From Sphagnum compactum (lineage: Eukaryota; Bryophyta; Sphagnopsida; Sphagnales): a stretch of 64,000 bases of DNA. Under the pieces are notes generated by a model. The model worked only from the letters and a program-made list of their open reading frames with translations. It did not search any database and was not told the origin of the DNA. The position numbers and the translations under genes are program-made. Below are positions 61,389 to 64,000 of the stretch, in pieces (within the stretch, counting starts at the first letter, position 1; every line of letters starts with the position of its first letter). The stretch covers positions 13,826,001 through 13,890,000 of the forward strand of contig OZ234498.1 of NCBI GenBank assembly GCA_965153455.1, given 5' to 3'.

Positions 61389-62372
61389 AGCTCCTAAGCT
61401 CACACTTGTTGACGCGCTCCCAAGCTCCTTGATAGACTCAAATGTGAGTCTAAGGTGAAAACAGTGGAAGAATAAGGAGTTGGAACACGCTCCCTGACTC
61501 GCAGCACTTTGGGGGTAGAGGGGCGTGTTGGAGCTCCGGATGGGACTAGGAAGAGTGACAAGCATCAATTATTCACACAGACCTGCACAAACCAAACAAC
61601 AAGTTGGTTAGTGCATAGTTTGAACGTTTTTGGTGCACGGATGAACCACGAGCAAACACGGACTCACAAGACTCACCACGGCCCAGACTTGGGGGAAGTC
61701 ACCACCTTATAATATACTCTATGCTTGGCCACAGGGTTAGCACCCAAATGACATAAATCAAAATTCACGAAATTGGGACTCTTGCAACTTTGGACGCCCA
61801 TAACTTTGTGTGCAGACCTCCGATTGAGGTGAGGTCTAAAGCAGAGTTGTAGCCCTCGTTGAAAGCTTTCCATTGGTACATGTCACGCCACCTACACACA
61901 AGAAAATCAAGGCGATTCCCAACTTTTAGTGGTTGGGAGTCAAATTGGCAATTTGACTTTCAGCCCTTCTTTTGGCCATAACTTATGTTTTAAATATCCA
62001 AATGGGTCATGCGAGCCCATTTTAAACATTTAAGTTCCAAGAGATTTCCAATGATATAAGGAACTTTTCAAACCAATGGGATTTGACCCCTGCAATTGCT
62101 CTCTGAAGATTCAGGAATCCATCGGGACTTTAACTCCCAAACTGGGAGCTCACTTGGGAGTGTGGAAGTTCATTCCCTCACATTCTCTTGCACTCCCGGG
62201 AGCATGAAATGTGAGTCCTGGGCTCACTCTTGGCTCGCGCCTTTGTAAGCCCTTGCCTTGGTCGCGAGCCCAAGGCTACGGTTACGACACTTGTTAAACT
62301 AGTTTCTAGCCACATTTTCAGTTTCTTGGCATGACTACATGGGGTGTGGGGTCCATCCTTCTCAACGTGTAG
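61389..62372. other. probable retroelement-like insert between segments of the decayed zinc-finger gene
   Basis: More GC-rich than its surroundings, with phrases typical of plant LTR-element DNA (GGACGCCCATAACTTTGTG, AGCAGAGTTGTAGCCCTCGTTGAAAGC, GGCCATAACTTATG). I could not find TG...CA ends, a primer-binding site or target duplications, so it stays unclassified. Confidence 0.3.
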
Positions 62373-62823
62373 GCTAAGGTGGAGCGTAATGAAGACCTTG
62401 CAGTTGTGATTTGAACAATTCGAACCGAGTATACAAAGGCACTCAAAAGCGCTTGGATGGAGCAAGACTGGAAATCTACATTTAATAAGACAATGCGGCA
62501 TAGGGAGATTAACTTTCTTACATAATCCCATAAATTATAAATGATTCATGGTTTAAATGTGTTAATAATGCCATACTTAATTTTATTTGAATTTCAAGTT
62601 TTAGGTTTCATATGCAATATTTAATGTATTGTGTTGTTTGTTTAGGGTTCGAAGCACCACTAGGGAGGTGTTTGTGGCTGATGTTGTGGAGGTAACGTTA
62701 GCTAGTTGCGGCATATTTATGCATTAGCATGCCAAGGATGCAGAGGTTGTATTAGTGCAATACATGGAGGCCTATGGGATCCCATCCCACTTTAGTAATG
62801 ACACACACACATATAGCCCATAA

Positions 62824-64000
62824 TTTATCCCCACTTTGATTAGGGTGTTGTTTTGGACTTCAAGATGTTAAGGTAGCTCATTATCTTTGAGGCAACCACA
62901 TATTTACCATTATGACATGTTCCCCATTTTAAGGTGAGGTTGTTTGGGACTTAGGTAGTTTTGGCACATTTTTATTACACATCACCCATTTTTTTAATTT
63001 AAGGATTTTTATTTTCATTTTACACAATCTTGTGTTAATGGTTAAAAATACATTTTCACATATTATTATATGTATGTTGGATGAAATTATCTAAAAAATG
63101 ACCTTTCTTTGCCCCCAAAAATTAAAAGTTCAACTTTAGAAGGAAAGCAATACCTTTATGAAGGTATTCTATAAACATCATGGGCGAAATTTTTTTGGTA
63201 TAGGTTATTGGAGGGGTATTGCTCATGCCTTAACTACTCAATGTTTGTGCAATACCCCTATTAGGGTATATTAGAAATCCTTTGGGCTCCATAACATATC
63301 TATTGAATCCTAATGGGTTATTGCATAGCAAAGTTGGCTTGTGCATGAACATGAAGCATGAGCTTGGAGCTTTGAATTTGGAACTTAAAGTTTAATGTGG
63401 TTTTAATCCACCGACATGGATGAATATGTCCATAAATGAATGATTTCATATGGATGAATGTCATTTTGGCATGGATGAATTTTATTTATGATTTGGATTA
63501 AATAAATAAACCATTGGACCAAATTCATCCATGATTGAAAGATAAACAAATTCAAAATTATTTATATCCATCTTCATTTGTTGTCCAAATATTAATATCT
63601 CAAACTTGAATGTCATTCAATAATGATGGATAATGAAATTGTGATAATAGGGGAAAATATGATTTTAAAAAAATTGTTTAAAAATTATTTTTAAAAATTA
63701 TTTTCATGAACAATGTTAAACAATTCAAAAAACATTGTCATGGAATGAGTGTCACCCCCCCCTTGCCAATTGTTGTTAACAACATTATATATTTACTTTA
63801 TGGAAAACTAAAGTGCCTTAAAAATAATTATTATTAAAAAAACTTCATTGTCATCTATGATAGTAAGTTGTTTGAAGAAAGCTAATTAACATGCCAAAAT
63901 TGACTTTTAATTTATTTCAAAAATCCCTTGTCACTAATGACATTATGTAATTTTAAAATATCTAAAACATTCAAATTCATTATTGTCAACAACATTGGTT
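62824..64000. other. intergenic, no gene seen
   Basis: AT-rich DNA to the end of the window. Repeated ATGGATGAAT words occur near 63415-63485, otherwise nothing recognised. Confidence 0.55.

Larger units (their letters stand above)
60328..62823 (+). pseudogene. decayed multi-exon C2H2 zinc-finger gene
   Basis: Three coding-like segments are bounded by acceptor-like AG sites. Segment 61072-61388 encodes FVCKAHGCNVTYNTKYNLVRH, a C2H2-type finger (C-x4-C-x12-H-x4-H), then QDHVAMNVWVLSNPLAWFHR and KRHTNLEWNKLQ. Segment 62373-62525 encodes AKVERNEDLAVVI and ALKSAWMEQDWKS. Segment 62646-62823 encodes TTREVFVADVVEVTLASCG and VVLVQYMEAYGIPSHFSND before TAA. An acidic stretch with stops at 60328-60530 (VDVKETSTTNVNKIEVESS) may be the N-terminal exon. 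In-frame stops (two TGA in positions where CGA is expected, and two TAG) mark it as dead. The family is unnamed to me; it may be a repeated, perhaps transposon-related, zinc-finger family. Confidence 0.5.

Noticed and set aside
1-64000. CRISPR array, bacterial operon or phage system
   Set aside because: The tandem arrays lack spacer structure, and introns, plant families and composition all point to plant nuclear DNA.

Overview
This is a nuclear window from a land plant with a large, AT-rich, repeat-filled genome. Gene density is low: three intact protein genes in 64 kb. The evidence is plant-type proteins (a chloroplast-envelope-type SP1/SPL2 RING ligase, a LUC7 splicing factor, an eight-cysteine lipid-transfer-like protein), short GT-AG introns, degenerate TTTAGGG (plant telomere-type) DNA, and plant transposon relics (CACTA-like, Tourist-like, hAT, LINE). 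I cannot name the species. A fern, gymnosperm or other non-crop lineage would fit, but that is a guess.

Layout. 0.1-3 kb: a 66-bp tandem array and a broken LINE reverse transcriptase fragment. 8.4-10.0 kb: a CACTA-like non-autonomous element filled with AGGT tetranucleotides. 11.6-13.5 kb: a decayed hAT-type transposase. 16.57-20.0 kb (minus strand): an intact seven-exon SPL2-like E3 ligase gene, whose 5' flank is a 169-bp tandem array with telo-box motifs. 23.55-23.92 kb: a clean Tourist/Harbinger-type MITE with a TAA target duplication. 24.6-26.3 kb: degenerate direct repeats. 32.0-36.6 kb: degenerate TTTAGGG-like arrays, interrupted by a second copy, in opposite orientation, of the CACTA-like element. 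41.26-41.60 kb (plus strand): a single-exon secreted lipid-transfer-like protein with a TATA box and an ATG-free leader. 43.6-48.0 kb: two decayed copies of a DUF659/hAT transposase on the minus strand. 51.85-58.15 kb (minus strand): an intact fourteen-exon LUC7 gene, with a (GA)32 microsatellite touching its start codon. 58.6-60.0 kb: several tandem arrays. 60.3-62.8 kb: a decayed multi-exon C2H2 zinc-finger gene.

The three intact genes have unrelated jobs: turnover of organelle outer-membrane proteins, 5' splice-site selection, and extracellular lipid binding or defence. They do not form a pathway. Exon models were built by hand from splice consensus, reading phase and family similarity recalled from general knowledge. 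Each multi-exon model closes in frame from ATG to stop. The most unusual features are a GC-AG intron needed by the SPL2-like gene, the microsatellite fused to the LUC7 start codon, and a pair of related CACTA-like elements carrying AGGT tracts and polymerase-III-like boxes.
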